A stretch of 64,000 bases of DNA from Burkholderiales bacterium (GCA_030683105.1 JAUXMZ010000043.1:60231-124230), one strand, 5' to 3'; shown: positions 34,650 through 44,350, counted from the first letter of the stretch. Notes: generated from the sequence alone by a model not told the origin. Program-made: numbers and translations.

Positions 34650-36038
34650 GTGACACACGATCTCGATGCCGATGTAATCGTCGCAGGCGCAGGCATTTCC
34701 GGCCTCGCCTGCGCCTGGGGCCTTCAGCAACGGGGCGCGCGCGTGCTGGTGCTCGAAGCGGGCCCGCACGCTGGCGGCTGCATAACCACGGCGCGCGCAG
34801 ACGGTTGCCTGCTCGAATCCGGACCCAACAGCGCGCTGGAAACCACGCCGCTGATCCAACCGCTGCTCGAAGCGCTGGGAATTGCCGATGAGCGCATTCC
34901 CGCCAGACCGGAAGCACGCAACCGCTATATCCTGCGCGAAGGCCGGTTAAACGCCCTGCCGCTGTCGCCGCTCGCGTTTCTGAGCTCCCCGCTGTTTTCG
35001 ATGCGCGCCAAGTTGCGGTTGCTCCGCGAGCCGTTTATCGCCCGTGGCGCCACGGATGCCGAGGAAACTGTCGCGGCTTTCGTGCGCCGGCGGCTGGGAG
35101 ACGAGTTTCTCGATTACGCGATCAATCCCTTTGTGGGCGGCGTGTATGCGGGCGATCCGGAAAATCTCAGTGTAGCCGCCGCATTCCCGCGACTGCACGA
35201 ACTCGAGCAGGCGCACGGCAGCCTGATCCGCGGCCAGCTGGCCGGCGCGCGCGCGCGCCGGCGCAATCCCGAAAAATCGAAACAGGCGGCGCCGATGTTT
35301 GCATTTGAGGGTGGGATGCAAACCCTGACTGACGCGATTGCGCGACGTCTGCCGCGCATCGAACTCGGGACTGCGGTAGCGAGCATAACGGCAAGTGGCG
35401 GCCGCTATGTGATCGAGGCCATCACCTCAGGCGTGCGCCGTAAGTTCCACTCGCGCGCAGTGCTGCTGGCAGTGCCGGCCTATGCCGCCACCGTCCTCGT
35501 TGCACCCTTTGCCCCTCAAGCAGCCGCGGCGCTGGCAGCCATACCCTATCCGCCGGTCGCAGTAGTGCATAGCATGTATCGTCGCAGCGCTATTGCGCAT
35601 CCGCTCGACGGCTTCGGGATGCTGGTCCCCGAGTGCGAGCACAGGCAGATTCTGGGTACCATATTTTCCAGTACGTTGTTCGGAAGCCGCGCACCGGAGG
35701 GAGCGGTGCTGCTCACGACATTTATCGGCGGCGTGCGCCAGCCTGATTTGGCGCGGCTCGCTGAAACAGACCTCGGCGAATTGGCTTACGCGGAACATGT
35801 TGCTCTGCTTGGCGCCTCGGCGCGTCCCGAATCCGTGCGGGTCAAATGCTGGCCGCAGGCGATACCGCAATACACGCTCGGCCATGCCGCGCGCATCAGA
35901 CAGGTCGAAGAGGCCGAGCGCGGATTTCCGGGACTTTTCTTCTGCGCCAACTACCGCGGCGGGGTCTCGGTCGGCGACTGCATCAAGTCTGCCGACCGCG
36001 CAAGCGGATCAATAACGGCGTTCCTGCGCGGCGCCTGA
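34650..36038 (+). CDS. hemY: Protoporphyrinogen oxidase, HemY type
   Basis: A 462-residue FAD enzyme that converts protoporphyrinogen IX to protoporphyrin IX. The N-terminal dinucleotide motif VIVAGAGISGLACAWGL and the C-terminal GVSVGDCIKSADRAS FAD loop are typical. It starts at GTG 34,650. Its position among cytochrome genes fits the haem demand of the locus. Some databases name this oxygen-dependent type hemG. Confidence 0.88.
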   Translation: MTHDLDADVIVAGAGISGLACAWGLQQRGARVLVLEAGPHAGGCITTARADGCLLESGPNSALETTPLIQPLLEALGIADERIPARPEARNRYILREGRLNALPLSPLAFLSSPLFSMRAKLRLLREPFIARGATDAEETVAAFVRRRLGDEFLDYAINPFVGGVYAGDPENLSVAAAFPRLHELEQAHGSLIRGQLAGARARRRNPEKSKQAAPMFAFEGGMQTLTDAIARRLPRIELGTAVASITASGGRYVIEAITSGVRRKFHSRAVLLAVPAYAATVLVAPFAPQAAAALAAIPYPPVAVVHSMYRRSAIAHPLDGFGMLVPECEHRQILGTIFSSTLFGSRAPEGAVLLTTFIGGVRQPDLARLAETDLGELAYAEHVALLGASARPESVRVKCWPQAIPQYTLGHAARIRQVEEAERGFPGLFFCANYRGGVSVGDCIKSADRASGSITAFLRGA

Positions 36039-36118
36039 TCAATCCGGCCGCAATTGGGGCCTGCACACAAGTCAGCAGGTGAGCCGCCGCCCGTTGTTTA
36101 TTAGAATTTTTTGAGGCT

Positions 36119-36148
36119 GCGTTAGTTTGACATAGATCAAACTAACGC
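36119..36148. promoter_or_regulatory. Extended palindrome containing an FNR-like box
   Basis: GCGTTAGTTTGA-CATAGA-TCAAACTAACGC is a perfect 12-base inverted repeat; inside it TTGACATAGATCAA (36,127-36,140) fits the FNR consensus with one change. It lies in the 411-base gap after hemY, about 310 bases before the CbcL-like gene. It could be a regulator site or a hairpin terminator for hemY. The rest of the gap has no gene I can support. Confidence 0.6.
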
Positions 36149-36449
36149 TCTGTCACTGAGCGTATCTTCGCGTGAGCATCAGAACATGAGGGGGGAAGGG
36201 TTTTTTATTGATCCGCTTCAGCATCGCATTCCCGCAATCGACAAGGCGCTTGCCCGATTGACTGTCGGGATTCCGGACAGGATGCGAGGGCGGTTGGTGT
36301 CAACGTTTGGAAAATACTGCGAATTACCATTTGCTCATCAAGTGGCGGTTCGCTCCGCATATAAAAACGGGTAAACTGTCGCGCTGATTCCAGCAGCATT
36401 TGCGTGTTGCGGAAAAATTGTGCTTTATTTTCAGGAGAGACTGAACGTC

Positions 36450-38432
36450 ATGCGTTTTCCGGGGCTTGCGGTATTAATGGTGTCAGGCGTGATTTCCCTG
36501 GCGACGATGATGGGCGCCGGGCCAACCGGCGCAGCGGACACCGCGAACCCCAAGCCGGCCGAACCCGCGGCGCCGAAAATGGAAAACGCGATCTGCCTGA
36601 GCTGTCACGGCAACGCGGAATTTGCGATGCCGGGTCCGGATGGAAACATGCGCATGCTGCACGTGACGCCGGACCGGTTCGAAAAAAGCGCACATGGCAA
36701 GCGCTTCTGCGTCGACTGCCACCAGGACATCACCGCAATTCCGCACCAGCCAGGCGTGCAGCATAAGGTCGGCTGCGTGACCTGCCATGAAACGTTATGG
36801 GAAAACGCGAAAAAAGATAACAAGACCAAGGAAAACGCCAGGCTCGGGGTGGTGGTGGAACAGATCGACCACTACATGAAGTCGATACACGCCCGGCCGA
36901 ACAAGGATGACCAGTCGCGCACCAATGCCACCTGCTACGCCTGTCATGACGCCCACTACGTCTATCCCAAGGGAAGTCCTCAGCGCGCGTTATGGCGGCT
37001 TGGCATTCCTAATGCGTGCGGCAAGTGTCATGCCAAGGAACGTCAGGAATATGAAAAGTCGGTGCACGGGGATGAAGTCCTGTGGAAGGCCAACCCCAAA
37101 GCCGCGATCTGCTCGGATTGCCATACTACGCACGACGTCGAAAAGCCTGCGCTGGACTCCACCCGGCTGGTCATTACGCAAAACTGCGGAAATTGCCATA
37201 AAGACAGCTTAAAAAGCTATGTCCAGACCTATCATGGCAAGGTGAACACACTGGGCTATGCTTATACCGCAAAGTGCTTCGATTGCCACGGCAGCCACAG
37301 CATTCAGCGGGTCAGTGATCCGAATTCCAGGGTGCACCCGGACAACCGGCTGCAAACCTGCCAGCAGTGCCATGCCGGGGCGACCGCCGGCTTCGTCACT
37401 TTTCTGCCTCACAGCACCACTCACGACTTCAGCCGTTACCCGTACATGTGGCTCGCATCAAAGTTCATGATTGCGCTGCTGTTCGGCGTGTTCCTGTTCT
37501 TCTGGGCGCACTCGGCGCTGTGGTTCTATCGCGAACATCAGGATCGCAAGAACCGCGTCAGCAGGCCCCACGTTGCGATGGCCGAACTGCCCGCGCTGGC
37601 TAAAGGCAAGTATTTCCGGCGTTTCGGCCGGGTCTGGCGCATAGCCCATCTCGTCTTTGCGCTCAGCGTCATGACGCTGGTCCTGACCGGCACCGCGGTG
37701 TTGTTCGCCGACACCGCGTGGGCGAAAGCCATCATGAGCGCATTCGGCAGCCCCAAAGTGACGGCCATCGTGCACAGAGTCAGCGCGAGTCTCATGCTCG
37801 GAATATTTTTCCTGCATCTGGTCTATCTGGCGGTCCGCTTCGCGCGCAGCGAGAAGACATTCGACTGGTTCGGTCCGAACTCTCTGGTGCCGCGCTGGCA
37901 GGATTTATGGGATGCGATCGCCATGTTCAAGTGGTTCTTCGGCCAGGGACCGCGGCCCATGTTCGACCGCTGGACGTACTATGAGAAGTTCGACTACTGG
38001 GCGGTGTTCTGGGGCATGGGCATCATCGGCGGCAGCGGCATGATGCTGGCGTTCCCGAACGTGACCGCCTCCATACTGCCGGGCTGGATATTCAACATCT
38101 CCACGCTGGTTCACGGAGAAGAGGCCATCCTCGCGGCGGTGTTCCTGTTCACCGTCCATTTCTTCAACAACCATTTCCGGCCGGACAAATTGCCGCCTCC
38201 GGACATCGTGATGTTTACCGGCGCAGTGACGCTTGAAGAATTCAGGCACGAGCACACCCTGGAATACAACCGCCTGGTCGAGAGCGGGGAACTGGCGAAG
38301 CACCTGGTGGATGCACCGTCGCGTCAGATGACGCTGGGGTCGCGTATCCTGGGACTGACCATGATATCCATCGGGTTGACGTTGCTGGTGTTGGTGTTGA
38401 TCGGATTTGTGGGCGGGTTTAACGGCGCTTAA
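36450..38432 (+). CDS. cbcL: CbcL-like inner-membrane nonahaem cytochrome c / cytochrome b561 fusion
   Basis: A 660-residue protein. The N-terminal periplasmic part (about 30-320) has nine CXXCH motifs (CLSCH, CVDCH, CVTCH, CYACH, CGKCH, CSDCH, CGNCH, CFDCH, CQQCH). The C-terminal half has about five or six membrane helices with paired His residues of a b561/formate-dehydrogenase-gamma-like domain. The layout and haem count match Geobacter CbcL, a quinone-linked oxidoreductase used at low potential. It likely links the quinone pool to periplasmic cytochromes such as the next gene's product. ATG 36,450 follows AGGAG. Confidence 0.85.
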   Translation: MRFPGLAVLMVSGVISLATMMGAGPTGAADTANPKPAEPAAPKMENAICLSCHGNAEFAMPGPDGNMRMLHVTPDRFEKSAHGKRFCVDCHQDITAIPHQPGVQHKVGCVTCHETLWENAKKDNKTKENARLGVVVEQIDHYMKSIHARPNKDDQSRTNATCYACHDAHYVYPKGSPQRALWRLGIPNACGKCHAKERQEYEKSVHGDEVLWKANPKAAICSDCHTTHDVEKPALDSTRLVITQNCGNCHKDSLKSYVQTYHGKVNTLGYAYTAKCFDCHGSHSIQRVSDPNSRVHPDNRLQTCQQCHAGATAGFVTFLPHSTTHDFSRYPYMWLASKFMIALLFGVFLFFWAHSALWFYREHQDRKNRVSRPHVAMAELPALAKGKYFRRFGRVWRIAHLVFALSVMTLVLTGTAVLFADTAWAKAIMSAFGSPKVTAIVHRVSASLMLGIFFLHLVYLAVRFARSEKTFDWFGPNSLVPRWQDLWDAIAMFKWFFGQGPRPMFDRWTYYEKFDYWAVFWGMGIIGGSGMMLAFPNVTASILPGWIFNISTLVHGEEAILAAVFLFTVHFFNNHFRPDKLPPPDIVMFTGAVTLEEFRHEHTLEYNRLVESGELAKHLVDAPSRQMTLGSRILGLTMISIGLTLLVLVLIGFVGGFNGA

Positions 38433-38513
38433 TTGCCGAAAAATGCCGTAAACGATTGCGGGGAGGCAGGCGTTATAATGGTGTCGTTCTATCAATTTTC
38501 AAAGGAGGTTGCG

Positions 38514-38801
38514 ATGAAGCAGATAGTGATGGTGTTGGCGATAGCGGGTGTTTTCGCAGCAGGCGCGGCCCAGGCCCAGTCCGGCGCGGACGTGGTCAAG
38601 GCCAAGTGCGCGACCTGCCACGAAATGGACAAGAAGAAAGTGGGGCCGGCTTTCAAGGATGTGGCCGCCAAATTCAAAGGCGACAAAAGCGCTGAAAGCA
38701 AACTGACCGAGAAACTCAAGGAAGGCAAAGGTCACATGAAAGTCGCCGCCAGCGACGCTGAACTCAAGGCCGCGCTGCAGTACGTGCTGTCCGCCAAATA
38801 A
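38514..38801 (+). CDS. Class I cytochrome c (c551/MtoD-like), copy 1
   Basis: A 95-residue small periplasmic monohaem cytochrome: signal 1-20, CATCH haem site (residues ~29-33) followed by EMDKKKVGPAFKDVAAKFK, and distal Met in HMKVA. A perfect AAAGGAGG precedes ATG 38,514. Its near-twin at 61,146 lies between the two decahaem units, and both end in the same kind of terminator. It is likely the soluble shuttle for the CbcL-like protein. Confidence 0.9.
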   Translation: MKQIVMVLAIAGVFAAGAAQAQSGADVVKAKCATCHEMDKKKVGPAFKDVAAKFKGDKSAESKLTEKLKEGKGHMKVAASDAELKAALQYVLSAK

Positions 38802-38818
38802 ATGTTCTGCTCCCTTTG

Positions 38819-38842
38819 AAAAGCTGGCTGCGGTCAGCTTTT
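38819..38842 (+). terminator. Terminator hairpin after class I cytochrome c
   Basis: AAAAGCTGGC-TGCG-GTCAGCTTTT lies 18 bases after the stop at 38,801, with one G-T pair in the stem and a short T run. The paralogue at 61,436 has a stronger version of the same hairpin, so this element was duplicated together with the gene. Confidence 0.75.
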
Positions 38843-38958
38843 CCGGGGATTTTCGGCTGTGTCAAGACTTGGGAGGCGCTGGAGATCGCATACCACCGCC
38901 TTCCTTGAACCTTGAACCTTGAACCCGAATGTCTCGTAACCGATCTCAGAGGGCGGCC

Positions 38959-40191
38959 ATGAAGCTACGCGCGCTGTTTGTTACCCTTGGCCTGTTTGCA
39001 CTGGTCGCAGGCGGCATGATCGCCGCCCCGGCGCTTCACGCGGCGACTCCTGCCGGAAAGTCCAAACCCGGCGCGGGTGAGGATCTCAGGGCGGTATACG
39101 CCAATGTCACAGATGTGGCCGAAGGCGGGCGCGCTACCGCAGCATGCGTACGCTGCCACGGCGCCAATGGCATCAGCACCGCCAAAGGCGTACCCCATGT
39201 AGCCGGACAGCGGCCGGCCTACCTTTATGCCAAGCTTCGCGCATACCAGGCCGGGACGCGCGGCGATCACGGCATGGAGGGCGCCATCAAGTTTCTCAGC
39301 GATGACGCGCTCGTGAAAATAGCAGCTTACTATGCGAGCCTCGATCCGGTTCAACCGCCGGCAAAGAGCACCGGCAAACCCGCGCCCGCCAAGCCTGACC
39401 CGGTCGCGGCGGGCAAGGCGGCCGCCGCAGCGTGCGGCGGCTGTCACGGGGAAACCGGCATCAGCAAAATCCCCGGCATGCCCAGCCTGGTTGGACTGGA
39501 TCCCAAATATTTCGTCGCCGCGATGACCGCCTACAAGAACGGCCAGCGCAAACACGACATGATGAAGTCCTTCGCCGCGCCGCTCAGCGACACGGCGATC
39601 GCGAACCTCGCGCTGTTCTATGCCGCCCAGAAGCCCGCCAAGGCGCAGACCCCCGCTGCCGGCAATCCGGCGGCAGGCAAGACCGCAGCGGCAGCCTGCG
39701 CGGGATGCCACGGCGAGCAGGGCGTGAGCGCCAACCCCGACAATCCCAGTATCGCCGGGCAGGACGCGGAATACTTTGTGACAGCGCTCCGGGCCTATAA
39801 AGACGGCTCGCGCAAAGACGACATGATGAAGTCCGCTGTCAGCGCGCTCACCGACGGCGCCATGAAGGATATGGCCGCATACTACGCCGGACTTCAGCCG
39901 CAACAGCCCAAGGCCGACAAGCCTTTATCCACCGCGGAATGGGTGCAGAAATGCGACCGCTGCCACGGCATCAACGGCAACAGCACTGACCCCCGGACAC
40001 CGGCCCTGGCGGGACAGCGCATCGAGTATCTGGACAAGAGCCTGCACGCATACCAGAGCGGCGCGCGCAAGGATTCGGTCATGGCCGCCATGTCGAGCGG
40101 GTTGAGCGAGAGCGATGTTGCCTCACTTGCCGCGCACTATTCGCAGCAGCGGCCCCGTGCGTTCGTGTTCATGGATGTGCAATGCAAGTAA
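38959..40191 (+). CDS. Tetrahaem c4-type cytochrome c (four class I domains)
   Basis: A 410-residue exported protein made of four cytochrome c4-like domains in tandem, with CVRCH, CGGCH, CAGCH and CDRCH. Each domain repeats the pattern CxxCHGxxG...P.LAGQ.xxY...L.AY..G.R. ATG 38,959 gives a signal peptide (cut near LHAA); ATG 38,929 is an alternative without a ribosome site. Such cytochromes usually donate electrons to terminal oxidases. A similar four-domain protein lies at 41,263, and both surround a monohaem membrane protein. Confidence 0.88.
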   Translation: MKLRALFVTLGLFALVAGGMIAAPALHAATPAGKSKPGAGEDLRAVYANVTDVAEGGRATAACVRCHGANGISTAKGVPHVAGQRPAYLYAKLRAYQAGTRGDHGMEGAIKFLSDDALVKIAAYYASLDPVQPPAKSTGKPAPAKPDPVAAGKAAAAACGGCHGETGISKIPGMPSLVGLDPKYFVAAMTAYKNGQRKHDMMKSFAAPLSDTAIANLALFYAAQKPAKAQTPAAGNPAAGKTAAAACAGCHGEQGVSANPDNPSIAGQDAEYFVTALRAYKDGSRKDDMMKSAVSALTDGAMKDMAAYYAGLQPQQPKADKPLSTAEWVQKCDRCHGINGNSTDPRTPALAGQRIEYLDKSLHAYQSGARKDSVMAAMSSGLSESDVASLAAHYSQQRPRAFVFMDVQCK

Positions 40192-40193
40192 TT

Positions 40194-40301
40194 ATTGAGC
40201 GTTTCATAATGGATGGCAGTCGGAACGCTCAATCCCTCTCCCCGGCCCTCTCCCCGATGGGAGAGGGCGAGAATGGCACTAATTCGCTGTCGCGAATTAG
40301 T
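40194..40301. repeat. Dispersed intergenic repeat with three tandem hairpins, copy 2
   Basis: The second copy of the 108-base element at 6501-6608, starting three bases after the tetrahaem stop. Here the first stem (ATTGAGCGTT/AACGCTCAAT) and third stem (ACTAATTCGC-TGTC-GCGAATTAGT) are perfect, and the middle stem is CCCTCTCCC-CGAT-GGGAGAGGG. The copies differ mostly in ways that keep the stems. Confidence 0.85.
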
Positions 40302-40385
40302 GAAAGATCAATTACAGCGCGCCGCACAAGGTGAATGGCGCACGCTGGAGCCTTCCAGCCCGCAAGAGATAAAAGGGAATTTCCC

Positions 40386-41150
40386 ATGAGTGACGCACCG
40401 CTGCACCGCCTGTTTTACCATTTTTCAGAGATGCCCTACAGCCTGCGCTGTTTATATACTGCGACGCTCCTTGTACTGGGCGCGGGCTACCTGTTCGCGC
40501 TGATCTATCTGTTCCATTCCTACTCCGGGAAGGACGGCAATCCGATGACTTTGTCCTATGAGGATGTCGTCATCGCCTATTCCGGCAGCGGCAAGGACTC
40601 GCGCCTGGAATCCGCCTTGCGCGGCTCGATGGCGGCCATGCTGCCGCAGGACGAAGTCAAAACGCTGGTCTCCTGGGTGCGGGATGGCTCCGACCGCGCC
40701 AGTTACGAAAAAACCATCAAGCAGATGCTCGACAAACGCTGCATCACCTGTCATGACGGCAGCAACCCGCATCTGGTCAATCTGAGCGGTTATGACAACC
40801 TGAAGAAAGTCACCGAAAAAGAAACCGGCAAGGGCATTTTCACGCTGGTGCGCGTATCGCACATCCACCTGTTCGGTCTGACTTTCGTCTTTTTCCTGGT
40901 CGGCACCATTTACAGCCATGCCTATGTGCGGCCGGTCTGGTTCAAGTGCACCGTCATCACCATGCCCTTCATATGCCTGACGCTGGACATCGGATCCTGG
41001 TATTTCACCAAGCTCTATCCGCCATTCGCGTGGGTGGTGATGATTGCGGGCGGGGGCATGGGGCTGTCCTTTGCCTACATGTGGGTAATTTCGATCTACC
41101 AAATGTGGTTTGCCCGCACTCCTCCCGCCATTGCGGACAGAGTGGGCTAG
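40386..41150 (+). CDS. Membrane-bound monohaem cytochrome c
   Basis: A 254-residue inner-membrane protein: one helix at about 21-43, a periplasmic domain with CITCH (near residue 119) inside KQMLDKRCITCHDGSNPH, then a four-helix C-terminal part beginning RVSHIHLFGLTFVFF that has several His residues and resembles membrane cytochromes b. It could mediate quinone to cytochrome transfer with the flanking c4-like proteins. An AAGGGAA site precedes ATG 40,386. Confidence 0.75.
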   Translation: MSDAPLHRLFYHFSEMPYSLRCLYTATLLVLGAGYLFALIYLFHSYSGKDGNPMTLSYEDVVIAYSGSGKDSRLESALRGSMAAMLPQDEVKTLVSWVRDGSDRASYEKTIKQMLDKRCITCHDGSNPHLVNLSGYDNLKKVTEKETGKGIFTLVRVSHIHLFGLTFVFFLVGTIYSHAYVRPVWFKCTVITMPFICLTLDIGSWYFTKLYPPFAWVVMIAGGGMGLSFAYMWVISIYQMWFARTPPAIADRVG

Positions 41151-41262
41151 ATTTTACGCACCGCCGGCTTGAGGCATGCAGTTTACTGATGAAGGAACCG
41201 GATTTACCCGTTGTAGTCGAACCAAAGCGGATCGACACAGCACCAAATATTAGAGGCCTGCA

Positions 41263-42396
41263 ATGAGACGATATATTCTGGCGTTCGCAATTTCAGCAGC
41301 ACTCATCGGCTGCGACAGCAAGGAGCCGCCGGCCCCGGGACCGTCAGCTGCAAAGCCGGCAGCGGCAGACGTGGCTGCTGGCAAGTCCTGGGTGGAGCGG
41401 GAGTGCAAGGGCTGTCACGGACTGGATGGCAAAAGCATCGCGCCGGGAATCCCGCATCTGGCGGCACAGCGCGAGGCTTATCTCCTCTCATCATTGCAGG
41501 CCTACAAGGAAGGCAAGCGCACCCACGCCGCGCTCAAGGATCTGGCAAAACGCATGACCGACGCGGACCTGCGGAATCTGGCCGCGTATTTCGCCGGCCT
41601 TCCGCCCGTAACCTACGTTGCCGCCCCGCCGGCGGTGCTGCCGTATGACAGGGGCAAAACGCTCGCCGCGCCGTGCGCGAAGTGTCATAGCGAGGATGGC
41701 AACAGCAGGATACCCGGCATCCCGAATCTGGCCGGGCAGCAGCCGAATTATTTCGTACTCGCCATCCAGGAATATCTGCACAAGGACCGGCAGCAGGCCC
41801 CGATGCACGCCATGCTGCCCCGTTTGAGCAAGCAGGACATGGAAAGTCTGGCGTTGTACTTCGCGTCGCAGACACCGGTTGAGCGCGCGGCGCCCGCAGC
41901 CGGAAATCCGGCGACGGGGGAACCGCTGACCGCGGTGTGCGGCGGTTGCCATGGCTCGCACGGGGTGAGCAGCGACACGGCGACGCCTTCTCTTGCCGCC
42001 CAGGATGCCCAATACCTGGTCAATGCAATCAAGTCCTATCGCACCACGCGCAAGCGCGAAAGCATGCGCATTTACGTGACCGGCCTGAGCGACAAGGACA
42101 TCGAGAACATTGCGGCGTTCTATGCGACGCAAAAATCCCGGCCAGCCGAAAAGGGCCAGACGATCGTTCAGGACCTGACGGATAAATGCAATCGCTGCCA
42201 CAGCCCGGAAACGGAAAACCCGGCTTTGGTGATTCCCAGGATCCGCGGACAGGACAAGGACTATCTGATCATGGCGCTCAGGGCCTACCGCGATGACAGG
42301 CGCGAAAGTTCCACCATGCACAAAATGAGCCTGCCGTACAGCGACGCCGTCATCGAAAGCGTGGCATCTTTCTATGCCACACAACCGGCGAAGTAA
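41263..42396 (+). CDS. Tetrahaem c4-type cytochrome c lipoprotein
   Basis: A 377-residue protein with a lipobox (AALIGC, Cys17), so it is probably membrane-anchored. Four class I domains contain CKGCH, CAKCH, CGGCH and CNRCH, each with the same layout as the 38,959 protein, from which it differs by anchoring. The 112 bases before it hold nothing distinct. It may receive electrons from the monohaem membrane protein encoded just upstream. Confidence 0.87.
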   Translation: MRRYILAFAISAALIGCDSKEPPAPGPSAAKPAAADVAAGKSWVERECKGCHGLDGKSIAPGIPHLAAQREAYLLSSLQAYKEGKRTHAALKDLAKRMTDADLRNLAAYFAGLPPVTYVAAPPAVLPYDRGKTLAAPCAKCHSEDGNSRIPGIPNLAGQQPNYFVLAIQEYLHKDRQQAPMHAMLPRLSKQDMESLALYFASQTPVERAAPAAGNPATGEPLTAVCGGCHGSHGVSSDTATPSLAAQDAQYLVNAIKSYRTTRKRESMRIYVTGLSDKDIENIAAFYATQKSRPAEKGQTIVQDLTDKCNRCHSPETENPALVIPRIRGQDKDYLIMALRAYRDDRRESSTMHKMSLPYSDAVIESVASFYATQPAK

Positions 42397-42422
42397 GACT
42401 ACGCCATCCGGCCGGCGCTGAA

Positions 42423-42444
42423 GCAGTCGAGTCACCTCGACTGC
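42423..42444 (+). terminator. Hairpin after tetrahaem lipoprotein gene
   Basis: GCAGTCGAG-TCAC-CTCGACTGC is a perfect nine-base stem 26 bases after the stop. It has no T run, so termination strength is uncertain. Confidence 0.55.
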
Positions 42445-42590
42445 CCGGCGCGCACGCCCGGATCATCGCCTGCCAGGACGAATGGCGAGGCAACGCGATG
42501 CCGTGCCTCCGCTCATCATCCATAACTAACGCTATGCTGTGAGGGGACTCACGACGCCCCATGCGCACGGCCTGCGGGAATGGCCGCGGT

Positions 42591-42604
42591 TTGATCTACG
42601 TCAA
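42591..42604. promoter_or_regulatory. FNR-like box upstream of haem-motif kinase
   Basis: TTGATCTACGTCAA differs from the FNR consensus by one base and lies 112 bases before the kinase start at 42,716, within the 319-base gap after the tetrahaem lipoprotein gene. No gene is seen in that gap. Confidence 0.7.
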
Positions 42605-42715
42605 GCCCGCTTGCGCCGCACACATCATAATTCTTATGTGAAAACAGCATGATAGATTTTCCGGAAGATTCTTAATATCAAGCGACTGGGGCATTCAGTT
42701 CTCATCCACCCGATA

Positions 42716-44350
42716 ATGCTTCCTCGCACCCTCAAGTTCAAAGTCAGCTTTTACCTGGCTATCACCCTGACGGCGGCGATGCTCCTGTTTACGCTGCTGA
42801 TCGTGCTGCATCAGCGCGAGGAACGCTTTAATGACGTGGCGGACCATGTCACCCAGCTCTCCGAGGTGATCGCCAAAAGCACCCGTTATGCGATGCTGCA
42901 GAATCAGCCTGCTTACGTGGACCGGATCATCCATGATGTGGCGTACCAGGGCAGCATCGACCGGGTCAGGATACTGAGCAAGGAAGGCAAGATCATGCAC
43001 TCCACCTACCCGCCCGAACTCGGGCTGACGGTGGACCGCAAAGCCGAGGCCTGTTACCACTGCCACCAGAGCGAGCGGCCGCTGGAACAGATACCCAAGA
43101 GCAAGCGGACGTGGACTTTTGTATCTGCGGAAGGCAAACGTCTGCTCGGCAGCATGGAGGTGATCCGCAACGAACCAGCGTGCTACAACGCGGCATGCCA
43201 TCAGCACAGCAAAGACACCGCGGTGCTCGGCGTGCTCGATATCGTCTACTCCCTCGACGGCATCCATAAGGAAGTGCGCACGCATGGCGTCGTCATCGCC
43301 GGTATTTCCCTGGGGTTCGTCCTCTTCGTCTCGCTGTGCGTCAGCATTTTCGTGCACCGTCTGGTCTATGTGCCGCTGCGCGACCTGGAAACCGGGGCGC
43401 AGCGGCTCGCTTCGGGCAACCTGGAACAGCCGGTCCCGGTGCGCGGCGAAGACGAGTTCGGTCAACTGGCGGCCGCTTTCAACGCCATGACGGCGGCCCT
43501 CAAAAATTCCCGGCTGGAGTTGCGGGAGTGGGGACATACCCTGGAGCAGAAAGTGGAAAAGCGCACGCAGGAGCTGCGCATCGCCGAGGCCGAAGCGGCG
43601 CGCGGGGAAAAACTGGCGTCGGTCGGCCTGCTGGCGGCCGGCATCGCGCATGAACTGAACAATCCCCTGACCGGCATTCTCACGTTCACCTCCCTGATCA
43701 GGAAGAACCTGCCGGACGGGAGCGCGGATGCCGAAGACCTGGATCTGGTGATCAGGGAAACCAAACGCTGCGCCGCCATCATCAGAAGGCTGCTCGATTT
43801 TGCGCGCGAGAAAACGCCTGAGAAGAAATTCACCGATCTCAACAAGCTCATCCTGGAAACAACGCACCTGATCGAGCGCCCCGCGCATTTGCGCGATATC
43901 GATATCGCGATGGATCTCGATCCTGACCTGCCGCAGGTATGGGCCGATGCCGACCAGATTACCCAGGTGATCATGAACATGCTGGTCAATGCCCAGCACG
44001 CCATCGAGGACAAGGGCAGCATCACCGTGCGCAGTCGCCAGGTGCAAAAAGCGCCCGGCACCGAGCCGGGTGAGCAGCCTGTGCCGATGGTCGAAGTGGC
44101 CATTATCGACACCGGCTGCGGCATCCCGCATAAAAATCTCAAAAGGATTTTTGACCCGTTTTTCACCTCCAAGGAGGTGGGCAAGGGCACCGGCCTGGGT
44201 CTGTCCGTCAGTCACGGCATAGTCAGCGCCCACGGCGGTATGATCGAGGTCGAAAGCGAGGTCGGGGAAGGCACCACCTTCCACATTTTCCTGCCTCTGG
44301 AACACCCGCCTGCAGTTGCGACGGACGGGAACAACGGGAGTCATGCATGA
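42716..44350 (+). CDS. Sensor histidine kinase with periplasmic haem-c motif
   Basis: A 544-residue membrane kinase: helices at about 10-31 and 190-214, a periplasmic sensor between, HAMP (215-265), coiled coil, phospho-His312 in AAGIAHELNNPLTG, and ATPase domain (NMLVNAQHAI, DTGCGIP, GTGLGLSVS). The sensor contains CYHCH (113-117), a haem c motif, and CYNAACH (156-162), a CX4CH motif. It probably senses redox state or a ligand through covalent haem. The kinase at 48,313 has the same sensor. Coupled by ATGA to the sigma54 regulator. Confidence 0.88.
   Translation: MLPRTLKFKVSFYLAITLTAAMLLFTLLIVLHQREERFNDVADHVTQLSEVIAKSTRYAMLQNQPAYVDRIIHDVAYQGSIDRVRILSKEGKIMHSTYPPELGLTVDRKAEACYHCHQSERPLEQIPKSKRTWTFVSAEGKRLLGSMEVIRNEPACYNAACHQHSKDTAVLGVLDIVYSLDGIHKEVRTHGVVIAGISLGFVLFVSLCVSIFVHRLVYVPLRDLETGAQRLASGNLEQPVPVRGEDEFGQLAAAFNAMTAALKNSRLELREWGHTLEQKVEKRTQELRIAEAEAARGEKLASVGLLAAGIAHELNNPLTGILTFTSLIRKNLPDGSADAEDLDLVIRETKRCAAIIRRLLDFAREKTPEKKFTDLNKLILETTHLIERPAHLRDIDIAMDLDPDLPQVWADADQITQVIMNMLVNAQHAIEDKGSITVRSRQVQKAPGTEPGEQPVPMVEVAIIDTGCGIPHKNLKRIFDPFFTSKEVGKGTGLGLSVSHGIVSAHGGMIEVESEVGEGTTFHIFLPLEHPPAVATDGNNGSHA

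Noticed and set aside
36186..36374. 62-codon plus-strand frame between hemY and the CbcL-like gene
   Set aside because: A GGGGGAAGG lies after rather than before its ATG, and the product has no family resemblance; left as non-coding.
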